NCBI RefSeq assembly: GCF_035594125.1
Contig: NW_026973722.1
Location: 382,501 to 446,500, forward strand
Reading direction: 5' to 3'
Length of the DNA stretch: 64,000 nt
Source of the DNA: Scylla paramamosain
Lineage: Eukaryota > Arthropoda > Malacostraca > Decapoda > Portunidae
Shown: positions 47,445 through 62,699 of the stretch, piece after piece
How the letters are laid out: every line of letters begins with the position of its first letter
Position numbering within the stretch: the stretch's first letter is position 1
Position numbers and translations under genes: made by a program
Notes under the pieces: generated by a model
The model's input: only the letters and a program-made list of their open reading frames with translations
What the model was told of the DNA's origin: nothing
Database searches by the model: none

Positions 47445-47919
47445 TTAAGATTTTGTGGCATAGTTCCCGTGGCCGCACCGACCTGCCTGCCTGGGATGGT
47501 GCAGCTGCCGGGGAAGGCTGCGGCTGCTGCAAAGTTCCCATAAAAGATGTATCAGTTTAGGTTTTTGTGTTTTCTGCTCTAAGACTGTTGTGTTCGTTGT
47601 CTCTGTTTTTTTTTTGTTATTGTTCTCCCATTTATGTTCCCGGTGTTCTGCCTTTGTCTTTCTCTCTCTTTGGTCTTTCAAAATGTGGAGGATTTTTTTT
47701 TTTTTTTTTCATAAAGTGTGTTGACAGGTGTGTGTGTTTTTGTTTTATATGTTCACTGTATACGCTTCATAACGCTTGATACTGATAGCGGAAACCAAGA
47801 TTTTGTATACTGATAAGAAATTGGGAGTTTCTGCAAGTATCAATGAAGCTTTCTGTCCAGTCACCGCCACACGCCTTACCTGCACTGCTAAGTAAAGTCA
47901 AATCTTTCCTTATGTTTTC

Positions 47920-47962
<43 letters not shown>

Positions 47963-48155
47963 GCTCCTTTTTCGTTACATAATTTTTTTTTCTTCCCTTA
48001 CCATTACCTCCTTCTTAACACATTTCCCTCATTTTTCCAGTTTTCTTTGCAAGCTTTCACTTTCCTTCAATCCTTCCTACGTTCTCTAACCTTCCCCTTC
48101 TCATTTTCTTTACCATTACACGCTTTTATCACCTCTTCCCTTCATTTATCCCTTT
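47445..48155. other. Unique DNA with (TTA)n, no gene seen
   Basis: T runs at 47606 and 47690-47710; (TTA)n 47928-47957; pyrimidine-rich DNA to 48155. Confidence 0.5.
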
Positions 48156-48350
48156 CTCTAGACCAGGGGTTCTTAACCTTTTGATGGTTCCATACCCCCA
48201 ATGGATTGTCGAATATGGTCCCATACCCCCTTCACTTGACTGTTCAAATAATTATCACCAATCCTATTATTTGCCAGTATGTCTTCCAGATACGAGTATT
48301 TCAATCGCTTGAATTTACTGTACTTTAGATACGGATTACTAGGAAAAAAA

Positions 48351-48605
48351 CATAACCATTGATGATTTTATTATTTTTTTACTGAAAGCAAAATTAATAA
48401 AGTTATAGTTCCGTTTTATTATACAAAAAAAAAAAAAAGAACAACATAAATGTGCAAGTTTTTAGTCCCTCGACTACATAAAAACATAACCATTGATAAT
48501 TTTATTATTTTTTTACTGAAAGCAAAATTAATAAAGTTATAGTTTCGTTTTATTACACAAAAAAGAACAACATAAATGTGCAGGTTTTTAGTACCTCGAC
48601 TACAT
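48351..48605. repeat. Tandem duplication (~134-bp offset) inside the hAT element
   Basis: CATAACCATTGAT(G/A)ATTTTATT begins at 48351 and again at 48485. The two units match nearly to CTCGACTACAT; they differ in an A-run length and a few bases. Confidence 0.92.
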
Positions 48606-48624
48606 GAAACAGACTTTTACTAAT

Positions 48625-48804
48625 CTAGTGAGATATTTGCTGTTGTTTTTGTGCTATCAAAGCATGGAATCGTGGTACAGTTACTGAAAAAGCTACTCGC
48701 ATGTCATCTGACACATCAAGTCGATTTCTCCACTTTGATTTCATATTTAATAATGCAGAGAAGCCTGTTTCACAGAGATACGTAGTTGTGAAGGGAACCA
48801 AAAC
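48625..48804 (-). pseudogene. hAT transposase C-terminal remnant
   Basis: The open frame 48625-48915 ends with about 59 residues resembling the C-terminal dimerisation region of hAT transposases of the ZBED5/SCAND3-like type: TTTYLCETGFSALLNMKSK, then RNRLDVSDDMRVAFS, and a Lys/Gln-rich end (AQKQQQISH). The catalytic DDE region and the BED zinc finger are absent. The first ~37 codons of the frame read through the transposon's own terminal repeat region and are not transposase. Non-functional remnant inside the element. Confidence 0.8.
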
Positions 48805-49168
48805 ATGCATTGCCCTAGTGTAGGGTAGCGCGCGCATCGCACTGGCAGAGGGGGAAACTACCAGTACCCAGAAATCGAGTCCCAGACCCCCGGCCTTTGG
48901 TTCCCATACCCCCAAGGGGTATGGATACCCCCGGTTAAGAACCCCTGGTCTAGACGCTTTTCATCAACTCATTCCCGTATCGACAGTCATCCCTTCACAT
49001 TCTCCTCCTTTCTCCCATTACATCACATCTTCTCATACATCTCCTCCCTTCCTATACACACATATCATCCACTCTCCCTTCGTGACACCATCTCTCCCCC
49101 TCACGCGTCCCTCCAGCCCCTACAGCCCCGCAGCCTCCGAGGGACGCGCCTTAGTCGGCCGTAAGTTA

Positions 49169-49200
49169 TCCTCGCGGCCGGTAAACTTAGGCCGCGAGGA
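49169..49200. other. Perfect 11-bp inverted repeat (stem-loop)
   Basis: TCCTCGCGGCC (49169-49179) and GGCCGCGAGGA (49190-49200) are exact inverse complements around a 10-nt spacer GGTAAACTTA. GC-rich stem, located in a short GC-rich patch just before a GA array. Confidence 0.75.
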
Positions 49201-49234
49201 CCATAAAGCAGCGGCAGCGTTATATTACCCGCGA

Positions 49235-49235
<1 letters not shown>

Positions 49236-49298
<63 letters not shown>

Positions 49299-49796
49299 TA
49301 CTTTGCCATTCGAATATACGGTATAAGAACGATACGCTTTTCTCACGATCAGCTAATCTTTCAATAAGGTGAAGAGAGACGTAAACCACCTTGCATTCCA
49401 CAAATTGAAGGAATAATAAAAGAGGGGCCGAAATAACGGAACCCGAAGTGACAGCCTCTCCCTTCACAGTCCCTCGGTCGGCTCGATTAGTGGCCGCAAT
49501 TTTTACAAGGATAAATCAACCGAGTCCAGAAATATTAACACATAGCTTAGACCTCTTGCTATTTTTGCACCCTGTCAGAGCCGCACGGAGCCTGACGCGG
49601 GGTGATGCGCTCAAATATGGATGCTTCCTTTCGTTCCAGGTGGTGTCGAGGGAGCAGTGTGTACCAGGTCTCTGAGAATTGAGTTGCACAGGGCTCAGAA
49701 ATCCATGGGTCACATCAGCATTCATGTTCCCATCAACGTTTAATGGTTTTGCGGCATGTTAGCAGTCCTTGCTTCTGTCTGCTTCCTGGAAAATCG

Positions 49797-49873
<77 letters not shown>
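49236..49873. repeat. Two (GA)n arrays
   Basis: GA 49236-49297 and 49801-49873. The unique DNA between (49298-49800) is balanced in composition; frame 49448-49675 has no domain. Confidence 0.94.
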
Positions 49874-49878
<5 letters not shown>

Positions 49879-49889
49879 AGAGGAGGAAA

Positions 49890-50535
49890 GAATAGGAAAA
49901 TAAATAAACAGAAGTCAAAAAGGAGGGCACTAAAAACAGAAGGAAAAGGAAAAAAGGAGGAGGAGGAGGGGAAGGAGGACGAGGAATACGAGTTAAGGGA
50001 CTAATGGGAAACAAGAACATGGGAGTCCCTATGGTGACAAAGTGATAAAGAGGCATCGGGCATAAGAGGAAGTAAAATAAACTGAAGAAAAGAGGAATAA
50101 AGGATAGTGGGGAAGAAGAGGCGTGAAAGAAAGAAGGAATGAGTGAAAGAGGAAGAGAAAGAAGCAATGAAAAAAGAGATCGGATGAGACTAATGAAGGA
50201 AGAGAAAAGAAGGAATGAAAAAGGGAATGGTGGAATCAGTATGAGAATGGAGGAAGGAGTAAATGGAAAAAGGATAAGAGTGATTAAAGGGAGAGAACAA
50301 GGAACGAATGTAGGAAGAAAGGAGGATGAGTGAAAAAGGAAGGAAGAGGAACAGTAAATATGAGAAGGGGAAAAGGAGTAAATAAAGGAAAGATAGGAGT
50401 GATGAAAGGGAGAGGATGAGGAACGAATTAAGGAAAAAAAAAAAGAAGAAATGGGAAACACTAAATATGGCGAGGAGGAAAGGAGTAAATGAAGGAGGAA
50501 CAGGAATGATCAAGGAAGAGGATGAGGAAGGGCCA
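49890..50535. repeat. Purine-rich minisatellite, ~106-120 bp period
   Basis: GGGAGAG(G/A)A recurs at 50289 and 50408, with a relative at 50514. AAGGAGTAAAT occurs near 50247, 50371 and 50479. Earlier DNA is A/G-rich without clear units. Long minus-strand frames (49733-50564) are the F/S/L-rich translation of the pyrimidine strand. Confidence 0.65.
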
Positions 50536-51161
50536 GGCAGGGTGCAGGAAGACACCAAATTCACACTGCCAGCACTAAGCCAGATGGACAGTGCAAGGTT
50601 ACCATTTAGCGATTAAGCCTCCCGCCCTGGTCACCGCGCGTGGACTCATGAATGTTGCATCCTCAGGGGACGCAGCAAGAGGAGGAGGAGAAGGAGAAGC
50701 AGCAGGAGGGGGAGGAAGGAGCACGGGAGGGAGGAAATGGAAAAGAGACACAAGTTTCCGAGTGGGGTTTACAAATTATTCTATTTATATTGCTGGTAGT
50801 GGTGGTGGTGGTGGTGGTGGTGGGAGAGATAGAGGTGGTGGTGATGATTATGGTGCTCCTCCTCCTCCTCCTCCTCCTCCTCCTCCTCCTCCTCTTAATG
50901 GACAGATACGTAACTCATGTGCTCTCCTTCATTAAAACGAGTTCCTCTTATTCTGTTGCAGTCTCTCCTCCTCTTCCTCCTCCTCCTCCTCCTCCTCCTC
51001 CTCCCCACCCAGACATGTAAATAGTAGTGTGCCCTTGCTCCTTAAGGTGGGTTTGTCTGGTTTTGTTGCAAACGCCATCCTAATTTTACTTTCCTGCACC
51101 ATTTACTGTCATCACCACCACCACCATCAACACCGCCCTTGCAGACCATCACCGCTCGTGT

Positions 51162-51207
<46 letters not shown>
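50536..51207. repeat. GGA, GGT, CTC triplet runs and (TG)n
   Basis: Degenerate GGA 50670-50740, GGT 50793-50822, CTC 50857-50895, CTC 50968-51003, TG 51159-51207. Frames through here read as G, P or L runs. Confidence 0.85.
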
Positions 51208-51209
<2 letters not shown>

Positions 51210-52255
51210 AGTCCTTCGGGAAAAAAATTTACTTATCTGATGTTCGGGAAAAATAAAGGTGAAATAAGTAATATTACAAGAATAATTAGGGTAGAAAATA
51301 AACAGAAAAACAGCAAAGTTATCACTCAAAGATTCCACGGCACGACACGGAAAGCAAGGCGTAGTGAAGACCAGGAAGCACTAAGGGAATTTTGGAGAAA
51401 TCCTGTATATATATAACACGAGTAGGGGAAGACCATCTATCATTCAGATCGAGATGGTAAAAATCCTTTGGCGGCCATTCATAGTGCATTGCTAGGAGTG
51501 GAGAGAGGGGGGACGCAGCAGTGAAGGGTGAAAGGCTAAAGGTATAGATGAGTAGAGTGCAAGGGAGAGGGGATGCTTTGACGAGTTGAGACTTGTGTGT
51601 GAAAACAGGGAAGGAACTCTAGAGAGAACTTCTGCACATGGCTGGAAGTGAGGGAAAACATAACTACAACCTGAAACTGTGAACTGAAAATATGAATAAG
51701 AAATGCGTGAAAAAAAAATAATAATAATCATTGGTATTGGATAATAAGCAATATAGAAAAATTGACAAGACAAAAAAAAAAAGTCAAGGAACTGTTTTCA
51801 AATTATTGTTGGTAAAAGAAAAACAACTTTACCGTCTGTTAAAGGAAAACATGAACCTGACAAGTCCATATTAACAATCAACACAACTACTAAACTGAAC
51901 TTGAAGAACAAATGCTAGTAAAACTTTTAAATAGAAACCAGATAACCTAATGATAATAGAGATTTATATTGAAGAATAGACACCAGAGGGAGACCTGCAA
52001 GAACGATAGGAAGATTACTCCCTAAGGGAAAGACCATGAACAGAGCAGAGTTCGGGAAGCCACTGCTCAAAGACAGAGCCGCCCTAACTACAATGCGTCT
52101 CGGCCAGCTTAGTGCGATCAAACACTCAGCTGTGTGCATCTCGCGGCGGCGGTGAGGGAGGCAGCGGTAGGGCGAGGACAACGAGAAGGAAGGAGAGAAA
52201 AGGAAGTAAAGGAAGGGAAAACTGCGACTTCCAGCATGCAGAGACTTCCCTTTCG
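51208..52255. other. 1 kb unique DNA, no gene seen
   Basis: A-rich and mixed sequence. No recognisable domain or RNA. Confidence 0.5.
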
Positions 52256-52484
52256 TTCTTTCCTCCACCACCACCACCACTAGCACTACCACCACCTCCT
52301 CCACCTCCTCCTCCTCCTCCTCTTCCGCCCTCACCTCCTTGTGCACTTCTTTGTTCTCCTCCTCTTTGTCCTTCCTTTCTCCTAATCCCTCTCAGTTTCT
52401 CTTTTTCCCAGTCATGTTGTGCTCATCCATTCCTTTCTTCTTTTCGTTTTTACTTATTCTCTTTTATCATTCCTTTACCAACTA

Positions 52485-53040
<556 letters not shown>

Positions 53041-53041
<1 letters not shown>

Positions 53042-53553
53042 TCACTCACTTACTGAATGGTTTAAATAATGACGGTAATTTTATGTAAACTGCCTATCTC
53101 GTCTTGGTATGCAGTACTTTGATGGGATTTCTATGCATTGTTAAGTTTATAAACGTTCTTAGTATGCTTGATCATTTATGGCGACGCTTTTGGCAGTGTG
53201 TCCTCTTTTCTCAGCTGTGCTTGCAAGGCGTCCCCTTTCTGTCAACAAAATGAAGAGTGACAGATGAACAATTCCGTGAAATCAACGAGATGCAAAGATT
53301 TCGTCTCCTTTCCCACTCTTCTCTTTAAGCAAGCATCTGTCCTGTCGTTATGGGGTTAGGCTCAAGAGAATGAAGTTTCCATAATCGTCGATAATGCAAT
53401 TTCTTGTCCTCGTTCCCATTAGAAATGTTCCCGTTCTAATTTTTCTTCCTCCTCCCTCTCCGTCCTTTCTTTGATGTGGCGTATAGTGATTTGCTGATCT
53501 CCTACCTGATTATAAAGTGACATCCTCAGGACTTGTCGATGTTGAAGAAGGGG
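53041..53553. other. Unique DNA, no gene seen
   Basis: Balanced composition; no domain recognised. Confidence 0.5.
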
Positions 53554-53661
<108 letters not shown>

Positions 53662-53911
53662 GGTTCCGGAATTAACAAAACAAGTCAATAGAAATAAGAA
53701 CATTCTTATTTGCTTTACGATTACCACTACCTTTCTTCCCTTACCTTTCTGTTCCATGTGGGAGGAGGAGGAGAAAGGAGGAGGAGAAGAAGAAGAGGAG
53801 AAAAAGGTGGAGGGAGGAGGAGAAAGAGGAGGAGGAGCACACTATTAGGAAGATTAAATAAGAGGGTATCGTTTGGGAGTCTGGCATTCCAACCTCTCCA
53901 GTGAACCTCTT

Positions 53912-53913
<2 letters not shown>

Positions 53914-53955
<42 letters not shown>

Positions 53956-54121
53956 ACATTTCAGAGTGGGTGATGAGTAGGTAGATATTCAGATGGATAT
54001 GAGTATAGATTAATTTACCCGTTCGTGTGTGTGTGTGTGTGTGTGTGTGACATTTCAGAGTGGGTTGATGAGTAGGTAGATATTCAGATGGATATGAGTA
54101 TAGATTAATTTACCCGTTCGT
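53914..54121. repeat. Tandem duplication of (TG)n plus 75-bp unit
   Basis: The unit (TG)n-GACATTTCAGAGTGGGT...AGATTAATTTACCCGTTCG occurs twice (53914-54023 and 54024-54121). The unique parts are identical except for one inserted T; the TG runs differ in length. Confidence 0.93.
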
Positions 54122-54285
54122 ATTTGCTTCGATTTACATATTTGCATCAATTTCTCTATTCATGTATCTGTCAAATTCTTCGTCTGTGTATCTCTTTCCC
54201 TTGCTCCTTTTTTTTTTTATTTCCTAAACTTACATCCTCTGTTTTTGTGAATCTGTCGTTTTTTTCTGTTCGTTCCAGGACTCAC

Positions 54286-54286
<1 letters not shown>

Positions 54287-54379
<93 letters not shown>
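54287..54379. repeat. (CT)~46 microsatellite
   Basis: Uninterrupted CT run. Confidence 0.96.
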
Positions 54380-54381
<2 letters not shown>

Positions 54382-54492
54382 GAAGCAGGACAAAAGGAAT
54401 GATTAAAAGTTCTGATAGCTTTTATTAAGTAGAAATATATGCCTTGCAATAAGAATACAATAGTATACTTTTGTATATGTCTGCCTCTAAGT

Positions 54493-54639
54493 CCAGTGTT
54501 CCTCAACATTTCTGCGTCTCAGTTGTGTTCACTCTGCCTGCGCGTCCTGTGTTCGTAAACGTTTCGGCGTCTCGATTGGGCTCATTTTCTCCGAGTCCCC
54601 GTGTTCGTAAACATTTCGGCGTTTCCATTGCGTTCATTT

Positions 54640-54645
<6 letters not shown>
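54493..54645. repeat. 53-bp tandem repeat, 3 copies
   Basis: Units start near 54493, 54546 and 54599, sharing GTGTTC(G/C)T(A/C)AAC(A/G)TTTC(G/T)GCGT. Divergence increases from units 2-3 to unit 1. Confidence 0.8.
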
Positions 54646-55335
<690 letters not shown>

Positions 55336-55377
55336 TCTTCTTTTATATTTTGTTTTCATTTGACCGCCTCAGCCGGG

Positions 55378-56590
55378 ATGTTAAGGCGCCGCAGCAGCGA
55401 GAGAAAGGAGGGTGAAATGCAAGAGTAAGGCGAAGGACAGAAGGAGACACGTGAACATTAGTAGTAGTGATAAAAGGTGGCGGACGATCCAGCTTGCTGT
55501 GTTTGATGATTAGCAACATGCAACGGAGCAACGTGCGGAGCCTGCTGGGGTTGGACTGTTTTCCTACCTGTTCCTCACTTTGCTCTTCACTTTCCGCCTG
55601 ATTCCCTCCGTCACTGCCTTCCTTCTCCTCGCACTCTTTCATGTTCCATTCTTCCTCTGTTTCATCCAGAATCAAGTGCTTCCTCGGGGGGTGTTGTTCT
55701 CTTCCTCTTCGCTTGATATTATTCCAGTAGTTCCGTCCAAAGGCTCTTCATTCCTGTAGCCGAAATAATCCTCCTCCGTTCCTTCCAGCTGTACGCTTGT
55801 TGTCTGTTCTTTCACTTTCTTCCATAACCGCATTGGCCCAAGAGGCCTCAGCGCGGTCCAGCTCACGCCTCCATACGATCCATTTCAGCCTTAAGGGCAG
55901 CCAGCTCTGACACACAGCTCCGTTTTTTCTTCCAGCATCACATTCGCTTCCTTCTTCAGCACAGTGCATTCCGTCGCCAGGATGTCCACGTACGTGTCCA
56001 TCGCGGTGGGCGGCTTCACTGGAAGGGGCTCCCAGGCCCGCAGCAGCTCCCAGAAGGGCAGCACGCAGTGCGGGCACTTGCAGGTCTTTCCAACCCAGGG
56101 AGCCTCGGCCTCTACCTTTCCTTGCCCTTCCATGCTTTCACTCTTGTCTTGCGTGTGTTGTTCTTCAGGCGCCTTTGTGTTCTTATTGGCCATGCTCAGT
56201 TGGAAAACAAACCCCGTCTGGCTTGTCCCCTTCCCCAGGCGCCGCAGGAAGTCCGTCAACCGTTGTAATGGCGACAAACCTTCCCGTAGCTGTGGGTCAT
56301 GACCATCTTTACCAGGGCATCGCCTGACCTGCTTTTTGCCTTCAGCAGGCGGGCCATGTCCATGTCTGCCTGCAGGGAGGTGTAGGTCTTCCGGGTGTGG
56401 AAGATCTCTTCCCAGTGGAAGTGAAAGGACGCCACCTTCTTGTAGGAGGGGTCGTGGCAGCCATCGCCACCACCGCCCGAGCTTCTGCACCGAGACTTTC
56501 ACCTTGAGCGGCTTGGTGTCTAGGGCGCCGCCGGCCTCCACCACACACACGCCGTGCATCTTAGTATTCTCTGAATCCTGGGTTTTCATT
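55378..56590 (-). pseudogene. Frame-broken protein-coding relic, unidentified
   Basis: A GC-richer block whose minus-strand reading gives protein-like text only if the frame is changed several times. Order from the 5' end: MHGVCVVEAGGALDTKP and KVKVSVQKLG (frame 1); GDGCHDPSYKKVASFHFHW, EEIFHTRKTYTSLQADMDMA and LVKMVMTHSYGKV (frame shift near 56480); LTDFLRRLGKGTSQTGFVFQ and CKCPHCVLPFWELLRAWEPL (back to frame 1 near 56265); a coiled-coil-like tail VLKKEANVMLEEKTEL continued by SELAALKAEMDRMEA and ELDRAEASWANAV in other frames (55850-55950); then acidic segments. A CxCPHC pair could bind metal. At least four breaks over about 1.2 kb and no introns suggest a processed pseudogene, with an A-rich 3' side near 55320-55330. 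Assembly indels in a real gene are the alternative. Family not recognised. Confidence 0.5.
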
Positions 56591-56840
56591 TTGTCTGTAG
56601 AGTCACTGGGTGCCAGTAGGTCCGACCCCCTGATATGCGCCTACACTCATGTTTCCAGATTCAGTGACACTCTCAGCTAACTCCAAGCTCTGCGATTTGC
56701 TTGTTTCTGATTGGACGGCTGCCTGCTTGCTTGCTTCTGATTGGATGCCTGGCTGCTCCCGTTTCATATGTTCACTACATGTTTTTACATGTTCTCTTTT
56801 GCATGGTATCATCACTATCAGTACTGCTACTTATTATTAT

Positions 56841-57331
<491 letters not shown>

Positions 57332-57539
57332 CAATACGTAAGCTGGAATGTGCTGTGGAGTGGCATGTTTCCGAAATGTACTGCAGTCAACAGAAACTAA
57401 AGTAATTTGTAATGCCAGGTATAAGTATACGCCCATTATCCCATTATATATTGCATCAGTAGTATAAGTATTTATGGTTACACGCCTTGAATAAATAAAG
57501 TAGCAGTTTGCATGAAAATGTATGTAAACTTCCATTTTA

Positions 57540-57906
<367 letters not shown>

Positions 57907-58133
57907 GTGCACATGTGTAAAGCCTGATGGATTTTGCGTTTTGCTGGACGTGACACGCGGAGCCAGCCAGATGCCGCAAATTTCAGGCGGGATGACTGTC
58001 ATTTACATTTGTCCATGTGTTTTGTGGCGCTGGGTTGGTGAGAGGGACGCCTGCATTATGCCAAACACTCCTAACGTGCTTACAAAGGGATCCTGCTCCC
58101 CATTCTCCCTGTTCCTTTTCCTGCTTCTCCCGT

Positions 58134-58498
<365 letters not shown>

Positions 58499-58501
<3 letters not shown>

Positions 58502-59490
58502 CAGGTCAGAGTTGCCACGGGATGAGTCTCATTTGGGTGAAATTAAGAATAATGGCCATGCCTTCGAATGCTAAACCTGAGATTGCTAAACTTCCAAAAA
58601 AGTGCGAATAGGACTAACGGAAGGAATGGTATGAGGATTTAAGAAGAAAAGACGTAATTTATTTGATTTGTGTGCTTTTTTTTCTGTTTATTTATTTTGT
58701 TACGTTGGTTCGTATTATGTTCATGTTCATGCTCATCTGTTTATATACTTTATTTATTTTTCTGTTTTATTTTCTACTTCTCTTTGATTTAATTTGACTA
58801 TGAACGTTCTGCTTATGTTTATTATTATTTTTTTTATTATTATCATCACCCTTTAGTGTTGCTTTTGTTATTCGTGTCACTAATGATAAAACGTGTTGAT
58901 AATAACAAAGATAGCGATGATGATGATGATGATGACCAATTTGAAAGAAATCCATTGAGTGAATTATTTTATCTTGACGGCGTTACTGAAAGCTCCCCCT
59001 GATACTGCTGTCACCATTCAGTGACAGGCTCCTAGGATGGCTGGATGGCTCCATCTCAAGCCTTCCGTGGCATCAGGACAGTTTTTATTTTGTTTGGATA
59101 TGTGTTAAAATACATAGGACAATTATTAATACATGTTACAGTACAACCTGTCCATTTTTCTGACGTATCAAAGCTTCAACTTTTCCTTCAAGATATTAGT
59201 TTGGTCTACAAATCGATGTTTTTCTTGATATATTGCTGAGTATAGTGTATGTGCCTCTATATCTCTAGAAGGTTCGTGTACTTATCTATCGGTGTCTTAC
59301 GGTCTAGTGTAGTGTTGTTTTTAGCTACTGAGTTCACTGATCGGTACATGTTTCTACCAAACTTCACAGGACTTCCTTGATGGCTTTTTTGTGAGAGGGC
59401 TCAGGGGCAGAATCTCTCATTTCAAGTTGCCAGTCCACTTGATTAAGATGTCTTTTTAGGTTCTAGCAGGACTCACTGGAGACCAGCGCG

Positions 59491-59491
<1 letters not shown>
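58499..59491. other. 1 kb unique DNA, no gene seen
   Basis: T-rich section 58670-58860, GAT triplets at 58914-58935; no domain recognised. Confidence 0.5.
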
Positions 59492-59580
<89 letters not shown>

Positions 59581-59597
59581 CACACACACACACACAT
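59492..59597. repeat. (CA)~50 microsatellite
   Basis: CA 59492-59579, a TG interruption, then CA to 59597. Confidence 0.95.
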
Positions 59598-60533
59598 TAG
59601 ATACACAGTGTTTTATCGATCACAGGTACAGTTACCTGAAGTGTGCTATAAAAATATATATCAAATAACGCTTTATTATTATCAAGATTCCTCTTTTCTT
59701 TCCTCCGGCGAGGAAAATTTCAGCTTACTTTTTTTGTATTCAATTTTGTTAACAATCTTCACACCAGTCAGTGTTCTTTTCATAGAAACAAAAATTCCAG
59801 GATAATCCAGAAGTCCTGTCCAAACTCAGGGGATGGTCACAAATCTCCCTTGATATTCTCCCCTGACTTCAGCTGGGCATTTCTAAGGTTTTCACTGAAA
59901 GCACATTCTATGATAAACCCATTTGAGCATACTCATGGTAACTCTTGCATAACACAATTCTGTTTAAAGCGGCTGGTTGGTGCTGCTGTTGACAGAACTT
60001 CGCTGTGTAATGTTAGGTTAGGTTACTGCTGTCGAAACACTAAGCATAGACTCAACAGTAACTGCCAAATATATTTTCCGCAAGTTATGTTGATGAGGTG
60101 TCAGTATGTCTGGCATTTCTGCGCTTATTTCACATCGGCGGTCGAACACTGTTTGAGATTTCCAGCGGTGCGACAGTCCTGCTCGATACAGAAGTCATAT
60201 TTTACGTAAAGGGAAAAACGTGAAACTTTGTTGAAATTTATGTCCGTTTACCACCACAACCGCCACCACCGTTACTGCCACCGCCATCACAGCCAGCTCA
60301 GAGTTCCCGACATTCTCTTAAGACTCCTGGAAATAAAGAACATTACAGCGGCAAAACTCTATTTTACTGCACCGTTTGGCCAGAGGGTTTCCCTGCGATA
60401 TAGGGCGAGCCGATGTGTGACGGGGAGGGGGAGGGGGAGGGAAAGGCGTGGAAGTAAGTGGGTCGTACTCCCTTCCCTCTTCTTTGTTATACGCCTAATT
60501 CCTACTTAATGATGTTTAGATAAAGCACATTAA

Positions 60534-60536
<3 letters not shown>
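59598..60536. other. Unique DNA, no gene seen
   Basis: Frames 59850-60209 and 60228-60509 lack domains. GTTAGGTTAGGTTA at 60010-60023. GGGG-A-GGGGG-A-GGGGG-A-GGG at 60421-60441 is a strong G-quadruplex pattern. Confidence 0.5.
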
Positions 60537-60610
<74 letters not shown>

Positions 60611-60662
60611 ATCCACTCACATGTAATAGGTCTTGAAATTTTGTTTGGTTCGACGCTGTGTT

Positions 60663-60730
<68 letters not shown>
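60537..60730. repeat. (CA)~35 and (GA)~33
   Basis: CA 60537-60606 and GA 60665-60730. Confidence 0.95.
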
Positions 60731-60733
<3 letters not shown>

Positions 60734-60886
60734 TCGGCATCTCAGTCCCATGGTACTTGACTCTCAGTGGGTATCTCCGCGATATTCAGTTTTCAGAGTG
60801 GTAGGGCGTGGTGGTCCCGGCCCTTTGCTGTGGAAAGCCTTGTTTCATCACCACCAATGTCAACCACTGCAACAACAGTAATCAGT

Positions 60887-61048
60887 AATCAGGTTGTTAG
60901 TGCTGAGTCATTAGGGAGCTTTAAAAGATTAGACAAATTATTGATGGAGATGGCAAGTGGAAATAGGTAGGTGTGTGTGTCATACCGGGGCTACCACTTG
61001 TAGGCCTAATGGCTTCTTGCAGCTTCCCCTATTGTCTAATGTTCTTAT
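60887..61048 (+). mobile_element. LINE-B copy 5: 3' end fragment
   Basis: Plus strand reads NQVVSAESLGSFKRLDKLL...SGNR then TAG, the LINE-B C-terminus with a one-codon loss in the KRRLDKF region. A related 3' UTR follows (GGGGCTACCACTTGTAGGCC, GGCTTCTTGCAGCTTCCCC) with the tail CTAATGTTCTTATG. Confidence 0.85.
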
Positions 61049-62377
<1,329 letters not shown>

Positions 62378-62699
62378 CTGCGGGATCCTCTTTCTCGTTT
62401 ATTCTTCCTAAACATCAATTTTTCCCTGACCTGTGACCTGTGTTTTTAGTGTCCACGTGTTGCTCTTCCCTTCTTCAGATATTGATGAGTTCGTGTTTTC
62501 GTTTTTCCTCAGTCTCGAATCATAAATTGATCATGCAGTGCTTGTTTAATCATATATCATTTTAGGGTGTTTTTTTTTTCTTCCTTCTGTAATTAAAGTT
62601 TCATATATTTAGGAATTTCTAGAAATATCTATGCATTTCTTTTGTCACCTGTTATAATGTGTGTCGCAAACGTTTTGACCTCCAAATGTAACAAAAAAT

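Larger units (their letters stand above)
48156..48955. mobile_element. hAT-family DNA transposon derivative, 784 bp
   Basis: The element spans 48164-48947 and begins CAGGGGTTCTTAACC; it ends with the exact inverse GGTTAAGAACCCCTG (15-bp terminal inverted repeats). Flanking octamers are CTCTAGAC (48156-48163) and GTCTAGAC (48948-48955), an 8-bp target duplication with one mismatch and the nTnnnnAn form usual for hAT elements. The sub-terminal CCATACCCCC words are also repeated near both ends. Inside are a 134-bp tandem duplication and the C-terminal remnant of a transposase on the minus strand. It is therefore an internally deleted, non-autonomous copy that would need a transposase supplied elsewhere. 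Confidence 0.92.

Noticed and set aside
49733..50564. Two long minus-strand frames (242 and 124 codons)
   Set aside because: F/S/L/P-rich reading of a purine-rich minisatellite strand, where stop codons are depleted.
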